Below the pieces are notes generated by a model, which was not told the origin of the DNA, made no database searches, and saw nothing but the letters and a program-made list of their open reading frames with translations. The position numbers were made by a program, and so were the translations under genes. From Tribonema minus (taxonomy: Eukaryota > Sar > Xanthophyceae > Tribonematales > Tribonemataceae), in NCBI GenBank assembly GCA_017506865.1, contig JAFCMP010000112.1, positions 1,860,001-1,924,000 of the forward strand: a stretch of DNA of 64,000 nt, given 5' to 3'. Positions 26,601 through 37,100 of the stretch are shown here, in pieces (the stretch's first letter is position 1; every line of letters begins with the position of its first letter).

Positions 26601-28216
26601 CCTTCGAGCGCATGTGCCGTCTGTCTCTTGCACACGTCTCGTCGCGCTGTGGAGCGCTGCTGCTGAGCGCTGTCGTTGCGCGCTGTCGCCGAGCGCCGCC
26701 AGCGCTCGCGACGCGGGTGTTCGCGGCCGCCTGGGGCCGCGCGCGTGTGCGATGTGTAGCCCTCGGATGATGGCTTCACTGCGGAGGGCTTCATGAAGAG
26801 CGTGCTTGTCTTGCCGTGGGCACTGGTGGTGAAGTAGGTGCGGCGGGTCAGCACGCAGCGTCAGCGTGTAACAAGCAGCGCCTGCAGCGACGCTGCCATG
26901 GTCGCCGCTGAATTGCTGCTGCACGCGGCCGCGGCGGCACCCAGCGCGGCCGCGGCGCCCAGCGGTCCTCGTCGCAGCGCAGCGCAGCGCCGCGCAGCGC
27001 ACGCGCCGACCATCGGGCCTGACTCTTGCCGCAGCACCGCAAGCCCCGCCGATGCCAGTCTGTACCCGAGGCATGCACTCGCGAACGCTTGCTTCTAAGT
27101 AGGCACAACACGCGATGGCGCTGGCCTGAGCGCTGCGGGCGCCGTCGAGAGCGCTGACACATCGCCGCAGCGTCGCTCAGCACGGCGCGCCGCTCGCCTC
27201 CCCCCGCCCTTCTGTTGCCTGCAGGGCACGTGCCGCAACGGCTTCACCTGCCTCTTTGTGCACGACCTGGAGCCGGCGGACGCTGTCGCCGCCGGCGCCG
27301 CTGCGTCCTCTGTATCGCCGACGCCCGAGGAAGACGAGCCGCTGCCGCTCAGCGGCGACGCTCCCGTCTACCAGCGCGGCTCCTCTGCCGCCACCAGCCG
27401 CAAGAACAGCATCGAGTTCCAAGGTGCGTTGGATTCCACCGAGCGTCGGCCCACGCAGCGAGTGAGTAGCGCACGTGAGCGCATGATTCGCGCTGCTCGT
27501 TCGCGCCGGCGGAGCCCCCCCGCCGCAGCCAGCCGCAGCATTGGAGTATGACGTCGTGCATCGCGGCGCTGCATGCACGTGTGCACGGCGGCTGCGCCAA
27601 CTCCAGTGTCTGTGCGCTGCAAACGCAAAGCGTGTCGCAAAACCCATGCACCACGCAGCCTGCATCTGCCCCCTTCGCAGCCCTCTCGCTCCACTTAGGC
27701 GGCCAGCGCCCTCTGCGCAGCGCGCGCACGCGCCCCCTCCCGCGCCGCCGCCGCACGTCTCACCCCGTTGCCCCCCCCCCCCCCCCACTCAGCACCCTCC
27801 TCCGCCCCCCCCTCCGCCCCCCCTTTCCCCCCTGCAGGCGTCTTCAGCGAAGACTTCCCGGCCCTCGGCAGCGGCGGCTCGCAGTCCAGCCCCGCCAAGA
27901 CGCCGTCGCGCACGCGCTCGGCGCCGAGCCCCTCCACGGGCGCCTCCGCGGCGGCAGCAGCGGCGGCAGCAGCGAGCCCCGCGGGCGGCGTGCTGCAGCT
28001 CGCCGTTGAGGGCCTCAGCTACGGCCCGCAGGGTGAGTGGGCGCCGCCTGCGGGGGGGGGGGCGCGGTGTGGTTGTGTTGGGGGCGTGAGGTGGCCACGC
28101 GCGCATGGGGAGGGGGTCTCAGCGAGTTTGAAGCTGTTGCAAGGTGTCTCTGGGGAGGCAGCAGCGTAGATTTGCGCATGCCGCTCGCTCGGCACCGGCC
28201 AGCGCAGATCAGGCGC

Positions 28217-28258
<42 letters not shown>

Positions 28259-31200
28259 TCGGGCTAGCGCATGAGGGCCGGGCCATGACGTGGTTCTGCG
28301 CATTTGTGTGTGGGGGGGGGGGGGCAAGTGTGGACGGACAGCGCTGGGTCACACGCACTGACTCAATGCGCGCGGCACACGCTGGCGCATGGTGACGCTC
28401 GTTGACTGCGTGCCTGCTGCGCTCCGTCGCGCCCAACGTCCAATGCCCAGTGCCTGTCCAACATGCGACACTTGCTTTCGCTCGTCGCCCACTGCGAGAT
28501 ACCCCCAGATGATCACTGCTTCGGCGGATCGCCTATTGTCGTGTGACGCAATAATGGAATACCTCAGCGACAGCGCTCGTGCCTTCCATCGCTGCCTGCA
28601 CGGCGACCGTCGGCGCTGATGGCTGCTGCTGCTCCCCCCCCCGCCGCCCTGTCTCTGAACGTGTGCGCAGTGCCCAGCCCGGTGTCCTCGGGCAAGAGCT
28701 TTGCGGCAGTCGTTGGCAGCGGCGCCAGCCCGCAGCTGCAGCCGTCGTCATCCAGGTGCGCACACGCCGCCGCTGCATGTCCGCATGCGCCTTCTGAGAC
28801 TTTATTTGCTCCGCGCAGGAGCTGTCCCATTCGTAGGCGACGGCGCGCCGTGCTGCTCCTCGCTGGCCGACAGCGCTCTGAGTGGAACAGAGTCGGAGTG
28901 AGCATTGGGACGAGGCCTTGTGTAGCCGCGAGATGCACGACGGGCCACCGTTCCAGATCTCAGCGAGCAGTTTGTGCCAGCGGACCGGCAGCGGTGCAGC
29001 GTCCGCCCGATGGCAAGCGATCGCTCCAGGCGCCCCGTTAGCGGCGGCTCGGGAGCTACAGTTCCCGTGCACTTCTCAGTGCTCCGCAGCAGAACGCGCG
29101 CTGCCGTGCCACGTGCGCGCGGTCGGGCCCGTCAAGTGTTACGCTCCTCTGCGCGGACCGCAGGCGCGCACACGTTAGCTGATCCGTTGATGCAGTACGC
29201 ACACGCGATGATGTTCAAGTGCTTCGCAGCACGTGATGCCGCGGCGCGGCCGCCGCTGCGGCAGCTTTCACCTCACGCTCGCACGCGCTGCTCGCTGCCT
29301 GAACTGCGCAGGCGCGGCTCGGCGGACTCGAAGCGCGGCGCCGGCAGGGTGCGCGGCGGCGCCAACAGCAACGGCTGGGTGCAGACGGGGGATGTGAGTG
29401 TACGCGCGCTGTCCGCGATGCCGGTGGGCGTTGACGCCGCGACGCAGCGCACAGCGGCGTTATCACTGCTGTGGCATCTTCTGCACTTTGACAACCAGTT
29501 GTCGAACTGCCTCATGTGCCCGAGCGGGCGGCGCTCTGTGCGCGCGTCTGCCGCGCACCGCAGCAGCGCCGCCGCCGCCGCCGCCGCTGCGTGCAGCGCA
29601 GGGCGTCGTGCATTCGCACATCCCGCCGCTGCTGCCGCACTGTGCATTCGCCGCCGCGCGCCGCGCCGCCTTCACTCCTGCGCCACCATGCATGCCGATG
29701 ACTGCCATCGCCGCTGAAGCCGTTCACAGTTGGCGCTGGAGTAACGCCAACACCCTGACCACCGCGCGCAGGCCGTGGCGGCGCAGTACAAGACGGCGCG
29801 CAGCGAGGCGGCGGAGCTCGCGCGCAGCCGCAACGGCTACTTCATGAGCGCGACGCGCGCGTACCGCGGCGGCGACGCCAAGGTGAGCGCGCGGGCGCAG
29901 CAGCGCTCGACACGCACATCGCTGATCACAAGTGGCAACTCGAGGACATCTCAGCCTTCGCAGGCCCGCCTCGGGTGCGTCGTGCGCATGCCTCAGCGGT
30001 GGCCACGGCCGTGCTACGCGCGCGGGCTTCTTTCGCCATGCTGCAGTGCTCGGCGCGCCGCTCTGTACGCCGCCTCACGAATGTCGTGTTTGTCCGGCGC
30101 AGCGCACGCCACGCCCTTTTCGCTCCGAGAATGCGTCAGCAAGAATGCGGCAGTCAGCCAGCATGAGCAGCAGCATGCGTACACACCTGCACCCCGCACA
30201 GCGGCGGCTGTCGGCGAGCCCCGTGCCGCACGCCGCGCGGACGCCGCGGTGGGGCACGCCATCCGCCTTGCTGTAGCTCGCAGCAACGCATCGCGCTGCG
30301 TTTCTCGTGCGCTCACACCGCTGCGCTTTCCGCCCTTGCGAATGCGCCACTCGTGCAGAGCGCCAGCGCCCTGGCCGCCAAGGGCCGCGAGCTGAACGGC
30401 CTCATGAAGGAGCGCCACAGGGCCGCGGCGCGCTGTATCTATGACGCGAGAAATCCGCAGCAGCAGGTCCTGGAGCGCCGGGTACGTGCGCGTCTTTCGC
30501 GCTGCTGCTGCTGCTGCCGCTGCCTCCACGTTTGAACCGCCCGCTGCGCTCTAGCCGCAGTGGCGCACAGCGGCGGCTGCTGCCGCAGCGCGCGGCGGCG
30601 CCGTCGCCGCGCCGCGCTGTCACGCCGGCGCAGGCTGCGCGCTGCCCCATCGCGCTGGCGTAGGCTGCATGCACGCAGACTAGATTGCGTTGAATTGCGT
30701 GAACCCTGAGAGCTGGAATCACTGAGATCAGTGCGTGTAGTATCTGTGTCGGGCAGGCACCGCTGCGGCGGTCACTTGCGCTGCGTGCATCAGCATCTCG
30801 TGCGTGCGACATCATGCCGTCGCATTCAATCCGGCGAATGCGAGTTCACCCACCAGTCGCTGTGAGCGCTGCTGTGCTCTCTGCATCCGCAGCGCACGCT
30901 GTCAGGCGTCGTTGGCGACCTCATGCTCTCGTGAGCACTGTGCATTCGCAGGTCCTGGACCTCCACGGCGGCATACCGACGCAACCCTTGTGTTGACCTG
31001 TCACGGCGCGCTCGCTGCCTCGCTCTCTTATTGATGACATGCATTCCTGCGGAGGTTCGCCGCCGTTCATACTCTTCTCCTCGCGCGACGTGCGCTCCTC
31101 CAGGTCCTGGACCTGCACGGCCTCCACGTGGCCGAGGCCACGGCGCTGCTGGAGGAGGAGCTGCCGGTGCTGTGCCAGGCGGGCCTGCGCGCCGTCAGCG

Positions 31201-32601
31201 TCGTCACGGGCACGGGCCACCACAGCCGCGGCAGCAACTACAAGGTCAGCAAAAGCAGCACATGGGGCGCATGCTTGGGCAGGAAGGGGGGGGGGCCTTG
31301 CTGTGCGACGCCACGTGCTGTGCATGCGGCTTGATGTGGTGATTGTGTGCGCGTGTGTGTGCTTCACCTTTTGAAGATACGTGCCCTTGCTGAAGCAATG
31401 GGCACTGTGTATGGCGCCATGCAGCGAGAGAGTTCCAGACCCCAGGGCAGAGTCACTGACCGTGTCAGTGCACAGGGGCTCATGCCGCTTTAGGTGCCAG
31501 GTCCCTCGCTTCGGCAGGGGCCCCTCAACAGCCCAGCGGCCACCCTTGCGGGTCAACCCTTTCTCGCCCCTCATTAGCTACCGCCGCTTCTGTTAGAAGC
31601 GACAGCCGATTGTGAAGACCGTTTCAATTGACGACTTTTCTGACGCACGCATCTCTGCACGCTGTGTATTGCAGGCACGATTGCTGCCCGCTGTGGAGCG
31701 CTTCTGTCAGGACTGGGGCCTTTACTTTGAGCGCGTCACAGATAAGGTACAAGTATGTCCACTCTTACGAACCCCTTTGGCTCACAAACAGCACGTTGTG
31801 GCAGCGGGACAGGCTGTCCGAAGGTTGACATGTCCAGCTAGGAACCTCGCTGCACTGTTCATCTCGGCAGCGGTGATGTGCTTCAATAGTGCACTACTGA
31901 CAGGCTGCCGCCTGATATGCACGCCCATGGTCCGCTGCGCACGGCTGCTGCAGTTTGGTGCTGCTGATGTTGTGCACTGCCACGGCGGTGATACGGATGC
32001 AGGGCGTCATCGCAACGGCATCGAATGCCGCACGCCATAGCAGGGCTTGGTAGTCGCCTCTCTTGTTGAACGCCCAGGTTGGCACGCATGACGCCTGCCA
32101 TAACACTGAGTTGGCGACGGTGACAGACAGTTGCACCATACAGCGTCTCTGCAGCGTCAAGGGTTGATGTACTTGGCTGGAGTCTGGTTTCCCCAAAGAG
32201 ATGCTCGTGAGATGCCTGTGCAGCAGCTGATGGCAACGCGTCTGCGGTGCTGCGCTGTGGTCCTGATGCTTCAAGCCGCCTGCGTCACTCCGAGTTGCTG
32301 CAGCCTCGACGGCTCTGCGCAGTGCCAGCAGGAGCTGCGCTTTACGCAGGCATCGAGGGCGTAACGCGCAGTGCCTACCTTTTCAGGGCGCAGCAGAACC
32401 ATGGCTCACGTTGCCCATCCTCATGCATCGCCCCCTCCCCCCGCTGCCACCCGTCTCTACCCACTTTCTCAGAACGGGCACATTGGCATGCTTCATCTGA
32501 CCCTGTCCAGAGACGTGCTATTAGGCACCAACGCCGAATACAGCGGCCGGCCCGCCACAGCCGTGGCCGAGTCGCCACGTCGCACCATTGTCATTAAATG
32601 A
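20686..32601 (+). CDS. PAM2-CUE-CCCH-DUF1771-Smr protein (CID5-7/Cue2-like mRNA surveillance factor)
   Basis: Eighteen exons join in phase (about 795 aa): 20686-20745, 20963-21202, 21512-21596, 22154-22509, 23029-23157, 23604-23729, 24780-24863, 25478-25552, 26413-26508, 27225-27423, 27838-28032, 28671-28755, 29312-29393, 29772-29882, 30359-30481, 31104-31244, 31675-31746, 32473-32601. Features in order: YTKKELL, an exact YxxxxL-phi eIF4E-binding motif; an Asp run; PAM2-like LSAAAKEFTP (poly(A)-binding protein contact); CUE-like block (MLAANFPDCGEECLRLALYK, spliced to AEYDLESAAAMV); CCCH fingers CRHYLSGECLRRDCMFAH and CRYWLQGTCRNGFTCLFVH; FSEDFPALG linker; DUF1771 (YKTARSEAAELARSRNGYF...); Smr (DLHGLHVAEA, GTGHHSRGSNYK). 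Plant CID5-7 share PAM2-CUE-DUF1771-Smr; Cue2/NONU-1 with CUE and Smr cleave mRNA at stalled ribosomes. A similar role is inferred. The intron after 24863 has a GC donor. The first exon is uncertain, since its ATG overlaps the start of the opposite gene. Confidence 0.85.
28217..28253 (+). repeat. (CAG)12 microsatellite in CID/Smr gene intron
   Basis: About twelve perfect cag units lie in the intron between exons 28032 and 28671. A shorter (CAG)n is near 1770-1790. Confidence 0.9.
30950..30972 (+). repeat. decoy copy of the Smr exon start
   Basis: cag followed by gtcctggacctccacggcg repeats the acceptor and first codons of the true exon at 31104 (gtcctggacctgcacggc, VLDLHG) about 150 bp upstream. 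Confidence 0.75.
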
Positions 32602-34139
32602 GAAGGGTCGGGTCAAGTCGAGGGGGTGGGGTCTCGGGGTACCATCGGACACCGGCTGCCCCCTCGCTTGGCCCCCCTCGCTGAAGGAAAGAAACAATTA
32701 ACCAACAAGTTGGAATTTGCGCTTTCTGTGTTGCTTGCTGACCGATGCTCTCTGTGCCATGCGCCGCCCTGCGGCGATGTGAGACTGCCACTGTAGCAAA
32801 TTGGGAGGCTTGTTGTCCGAGCTGCGTATTGTGTGCTGTACGCTCACATTCACTTTGACTCCGTAGCCCGTCAAGACAACGAGGGTGACATTTGCTGGCA
32901 TTGATCAGTATTGACTGGCCAGAAGGACATACCTTGGTGGTTGTAGCTGATGGTGTTGATCAGATATTGCTGGAATGCATGCGCATTTGTGATGTGCTCT
33001 CGCTCAGAAGAGGCACTGGCCCTGAATGTGCATGACTGACAGTGACTGTACAAGGTGGTGTGCGTTGAGCTGAAATGCCTCATTGGGCGACTAGCTGACG
33101 ACTTGTCCCATCAAGCAAATGGTGCTCCCGCTGCTGCTCTGACCAACAACTGCGATGTCATGCTGACGTCCCCCGTGCGGAACTTAATGGCTCTCTACCG
33201 CTGCACGGCCCGCATGAACGCTGCGTTGGCCTCCGCCGCACCTCCTCAGGCCAGCCGCTAGCTCAAGTGACAGCCTGTTGCAGTATGGCCGTTCCTTGCT
33301 TTTGCAGAGCTTCATGCTCCAACGTTTGCATCTCCTCTTGGGTCCACGCCCTCCTCTCTGGGGTTCCTCCTGTTCGACCATCGCGATGCCTCGATAAGAT
33401 ATTATGGCGAGTCACCGTTAGTCGATCCGTATCTTCGCCAAAAGTTTCAGATTAGGCGAGTCACCGTCTCGATCCGTTGTGTGTTGCAGGACGCACATGC
33501 AATCGCTACAGGGTCCACAGCAAGGCTGAAGAGGCATGAGGATAGCTGACATAGCATGGCATCAACTTGTTGAACTTCAAAATCAGTCTTGGCACTTGCG
33601 CTGGCTGATGAAAGGGAGTTTGGTGATCGCACTTCAACTTTATCTTGAACTCCTGGTCTGTCTATTCCTGTCGCGCACGTGTTTCGCAAAACCCTTCAGA
33701 CGGTGCGACAGAGGTGCTCATTGCCGTCGTCTAGACGACACTGTCGCGACAGACACTGGCGCATGTTACTGTCGTTTCGACGACACCGTCGCGGCAGACT
33801 GGTGTGCACTACTGTCGTCCAGACGGCAACTGTCGCGATGGACTGTCGTCTAAGCCGTGCAACATGAATGTTGACATGGCGTCAAGCAGGTGATGACTCA
33901 ATAATAACTCAGACTTATTTGTTCAAGTCAAAGTCTACTTCGGCGCGCCTCTCTCGTTAAAAAAAAATCGATCGACACTCTTACGTGTGCAGCTTGCTGA
34001 AGCGAAAAACAGTCTGCTGCCTGGCGGTGGCAGACCCATCCTCGACATAGTCAGGCTCACAGCCACAGGTGTTGGCATCGGACAGCTAGGCGCTGGAGTG
34101 CACTCGTGCCCCCACGAGGGCAGAAGCGAAGGAGAGGGC
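32602..34139. other. region between CID/Smr gene and four-TM gene; one weak coding candidate
   Basis: I see no confident gene here. A possible reading on + at about 32889-33261 (VVVADGVDQILLECMRICD, then VVCVELKCLIGRLADD... to TAG 33261) looks protein-like in a lower-GC background, but it has no clear start and needs a weak donor at 32984. The region also holds short repeats (ggcgagtcaccgt...tcgatccgt twice near 33400-33475) and the triple repeat at 33719-33850. Confidence 0.3.
33719..33850. repeat. three diverged repeats of about 45 bp rich in palindromes
   Basis: Units begin tgccgtcgtctagacgacac, tgtcgtttcgacgacaccgt and tgtcgtccagacggcaactg. Each carries a dyad (gtcgtctagacgac, gtcgtttcgacgac) and a tcgcgaca/gtcgcg core. 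Confidence 0.7.
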
Positions 34140-37100
34140 ATGAATGATGGCGCTACACACGATGTGGCCCCATTGGACCCTAAGCTTGCTGCTGCCGAAG
34201 CTGGTATTGGACCCCACGCCAGGAGCAGCGCCTGGGACTCCAAGGTGTGTGCCACGCGCCTGATTACCTGTGTGTGTGCTGTAGTGCAAAGAGTGCGGCG
34301 AGGAAATTTAAGAGGGGCCCCAGCATCAATCAGTAGATACAGTATCTAGCATTTACAAAAGTGACTGATATCCTGATCGTGGCCCAGCAGGCAGTCAGAC
34401 AGTCGTGCTGGCATTATATTTTACTACATTAGAATGCGGCCCGGGGCATTATATTTTACTACATTAGAATGCGGCCCTTTAGTCATAAAGTTGAGTGACC
34501 TTGGGGCTCTGCAGCACCCTCTGGGAACAACCGGCTGCTGCTACTGTCTGGATCAACCAGAAATAAGTAGTCTCACGGAAGGTCGTCTCAAACAACCACA
34601 AGGCTTTCCTTGGTGCACGTCAAATCAGGTTGTCCACCATGATCATGAGGTTGTCTCAAACAATAGTGAGCTTCCTTTGGTGCACTTTGAATGCATCTGG
34701 TTACACTGTCATTATGTGCCCGTGTGTGCGCTTGAGGAGCGCGGAATGACATATACATAAACCTGCGTCCGAGTTGCAGGCGCCCGGACGCGTTCTGATG
34801 CGTCTAGGCTGCTACTGTCTGGATCAACCAGAAATAAGTAGTCTCACTGAAGGTCGTCTCAAACAACCACAAGGCTTTCCTTGGTGCACGTCAAATCAGG
34901 TTGTCCACCATGATCATGAGGTTGTCTCAAACAATAGTGAGCTTCCTTTGGTGCACTTTGAATGCATCTGGTTACACTGTCATTATGTGCCCGTGTGTGC
35001 GCTTGAGGAGCGCGGAATGACATATACATAAACCTGCGTCCGAGTTGCAGGCGCCCGGACGCGTGCTGATGCGTCTAGGCAAGCAGCTCCTCAAACGCAG
35101 TTTGACCGCGTTGAGGCCACGGTGTCACAGACTGCGTCTGAGCACTGCTTGCTGCCGCTCGGAATGCATTTCAGATGTATGCAGCCGCTCTCAAGCGCGG
35201 CTCGATTGCGTCTGACGCGCCGCTTCTGGACAGCGCTGCAGTGCGTCAAACGCTGCGGCGCGCTCTGTGTGGACTGGCAAACGCGGTGAATCCCACACCC
35301 CCAGACCGCCCTGACGCCATTGCCGGCCTGACAGCAACACAGACGCAGTGTAGTCATCCGTGGCAGACGCGAGCAGCACGGTCAGCGCCCTGAAGGCGGG
35401 GCCATAGCTGACATGGCAGATCCAAACGAACGCGCACCGGGCCGCGCAGCAGCCCCAGCCGCACAAGCCGGCCTCGCTGCGCGACTTGCTGTGCGACCGT
35501 TGAGCTCAGATACGCCCACCAAGCTGAACTGCCATAGGCCGATGGGAAACAGTGCGCGCACTTGACACCATTCGGTACACACTCTGATGCACCAACCGCT
35601 ACACAGCGCGAGCTCCCTGCCCCCACTATGGACCAGCACCGCTCTCTCTCAACAGACCCCCCGCCCCCGTCTCGTCGTCCCCTCGTGCCTCCATGCATCA
35701 CCTCAAAGCGCCCCGCCTCCTAGCCACTCGCTCCCCGACGCTCACGCGCTCGGCATCTGAGGCACTGACATCCCCCCCTTCCCCTCCCTCCCCCCCAGGC
35801 ATCCCAAGAGGAGTCGCAGTGCCATGTGCGGTCCGACCACCCGCCGCCCGCATTTGGGGAACCACCGACGTGGTTCCTGTTCGTGCTCGCCGCGTTCCTG
35901 GCGGCCATCCTCGTTCTCGACATTGCGTGCCTGTCGGCGATCGACAGCGGTGAGTGCGCTGCGCCGAGCGCTGGTGCGCACGCATCAGGCGCGTGTATTC
36001 GATCTCTCGTTACGCTCAACCAGCTCTAGAGTGGGGGAGGCTTGTCGGCGTAGATCTCAGCAGTTGAATGCTAGGCACGCGTCGGCGGGGGCGCGACGCT
36101 GCTGCGCGCTGCTGTGCAGCTGCGCGCAGCTGTGCAGCGGCACGAGGCTCGCACTAGCGGTGACGTGCTGTGGCACGTCTCAAGCAGCAGCTGCCCTGTC
36201 GACGCGCGAGCGCTCGCTGCCGTCGCGCGCGCTCTCGATCCAGTGACCTCGCCTGTGATGGCAGGGGCAGACCCCGCGTGTGTGCGGCATGGCGGTCAGG
36301 ACCTTCGACTGTCGGTGCACATTGACGGTGCAGCGGGCGCGCGGCGCCGATGGACGCAGCCGCAGCCGCAGCATCCAACGCGCAGCGCATGTCAGCGCGG
36401 CGCACGCTTTCCGAATCTTGTCGGCCGCTTGCCGTTGCACTTGCTGCGCGCTGCCTGTCAGGCAGGCAAAGCGACCGCGGCGCCTGCAGCGCAGCAACGA
36501 CAAAGTGCAGGGAGCCTGCGGCGCCCCCCGCCGCCCCTCTCTGCACTGTTGATCTCAACAGAACCACTTTCGATGACCGTCTCCGGCACGCCCCGTTGCA
36601 GCGGCGGCACATGCGGCCGCGGAGCACGCACCCCTACACGACCTCGACTGATGCTCAGTGCGACGTGCGCTGCAGTAGCGCACAGCCTCAGAGCGCCATG
36701 CACCCTCCGTGCTCAACTCCGCTCACCCCCCCCCCCCCTGCGCGTGCCGGACAGGGTACTTTGAGGCGACGCTCGACTGCGCCGCCGCCGCGGACGCCGC
36801 CGCGCCCGCACAACAGGCGGCGCTGCTGCTGGGGTGGCGCCACATGCTGCTGCGCGCGGGGGGCGCGGAGACGCCCTTCCGCCTCACCTCCTTCAGCGTC
36901 GCGGCGGGCGCGCTGGGGGGCCTGACGGGGATCGGGCACATCATCGGCATGGTGCGGCGCGCGTCGAAAATGGAGGCTGGCTTGTCGTGTTCGTTGACCA
37001 TTGGTGGTGGCTGCTGCGTGCGCGCGTGGTGACGGACGTGGGTGCCACGCGCGGCGACTGCGGTGTTCACAACAATGTGTGTGTGGGTAGCGGAGCACTG

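Noticed and set aside
34434..35031. Two identical frames ending ERGMTYT as a real gene
   Set aside because: They are the two copies of the 271-bp tandem repeat, lack any exon context and have no recognisable domain.
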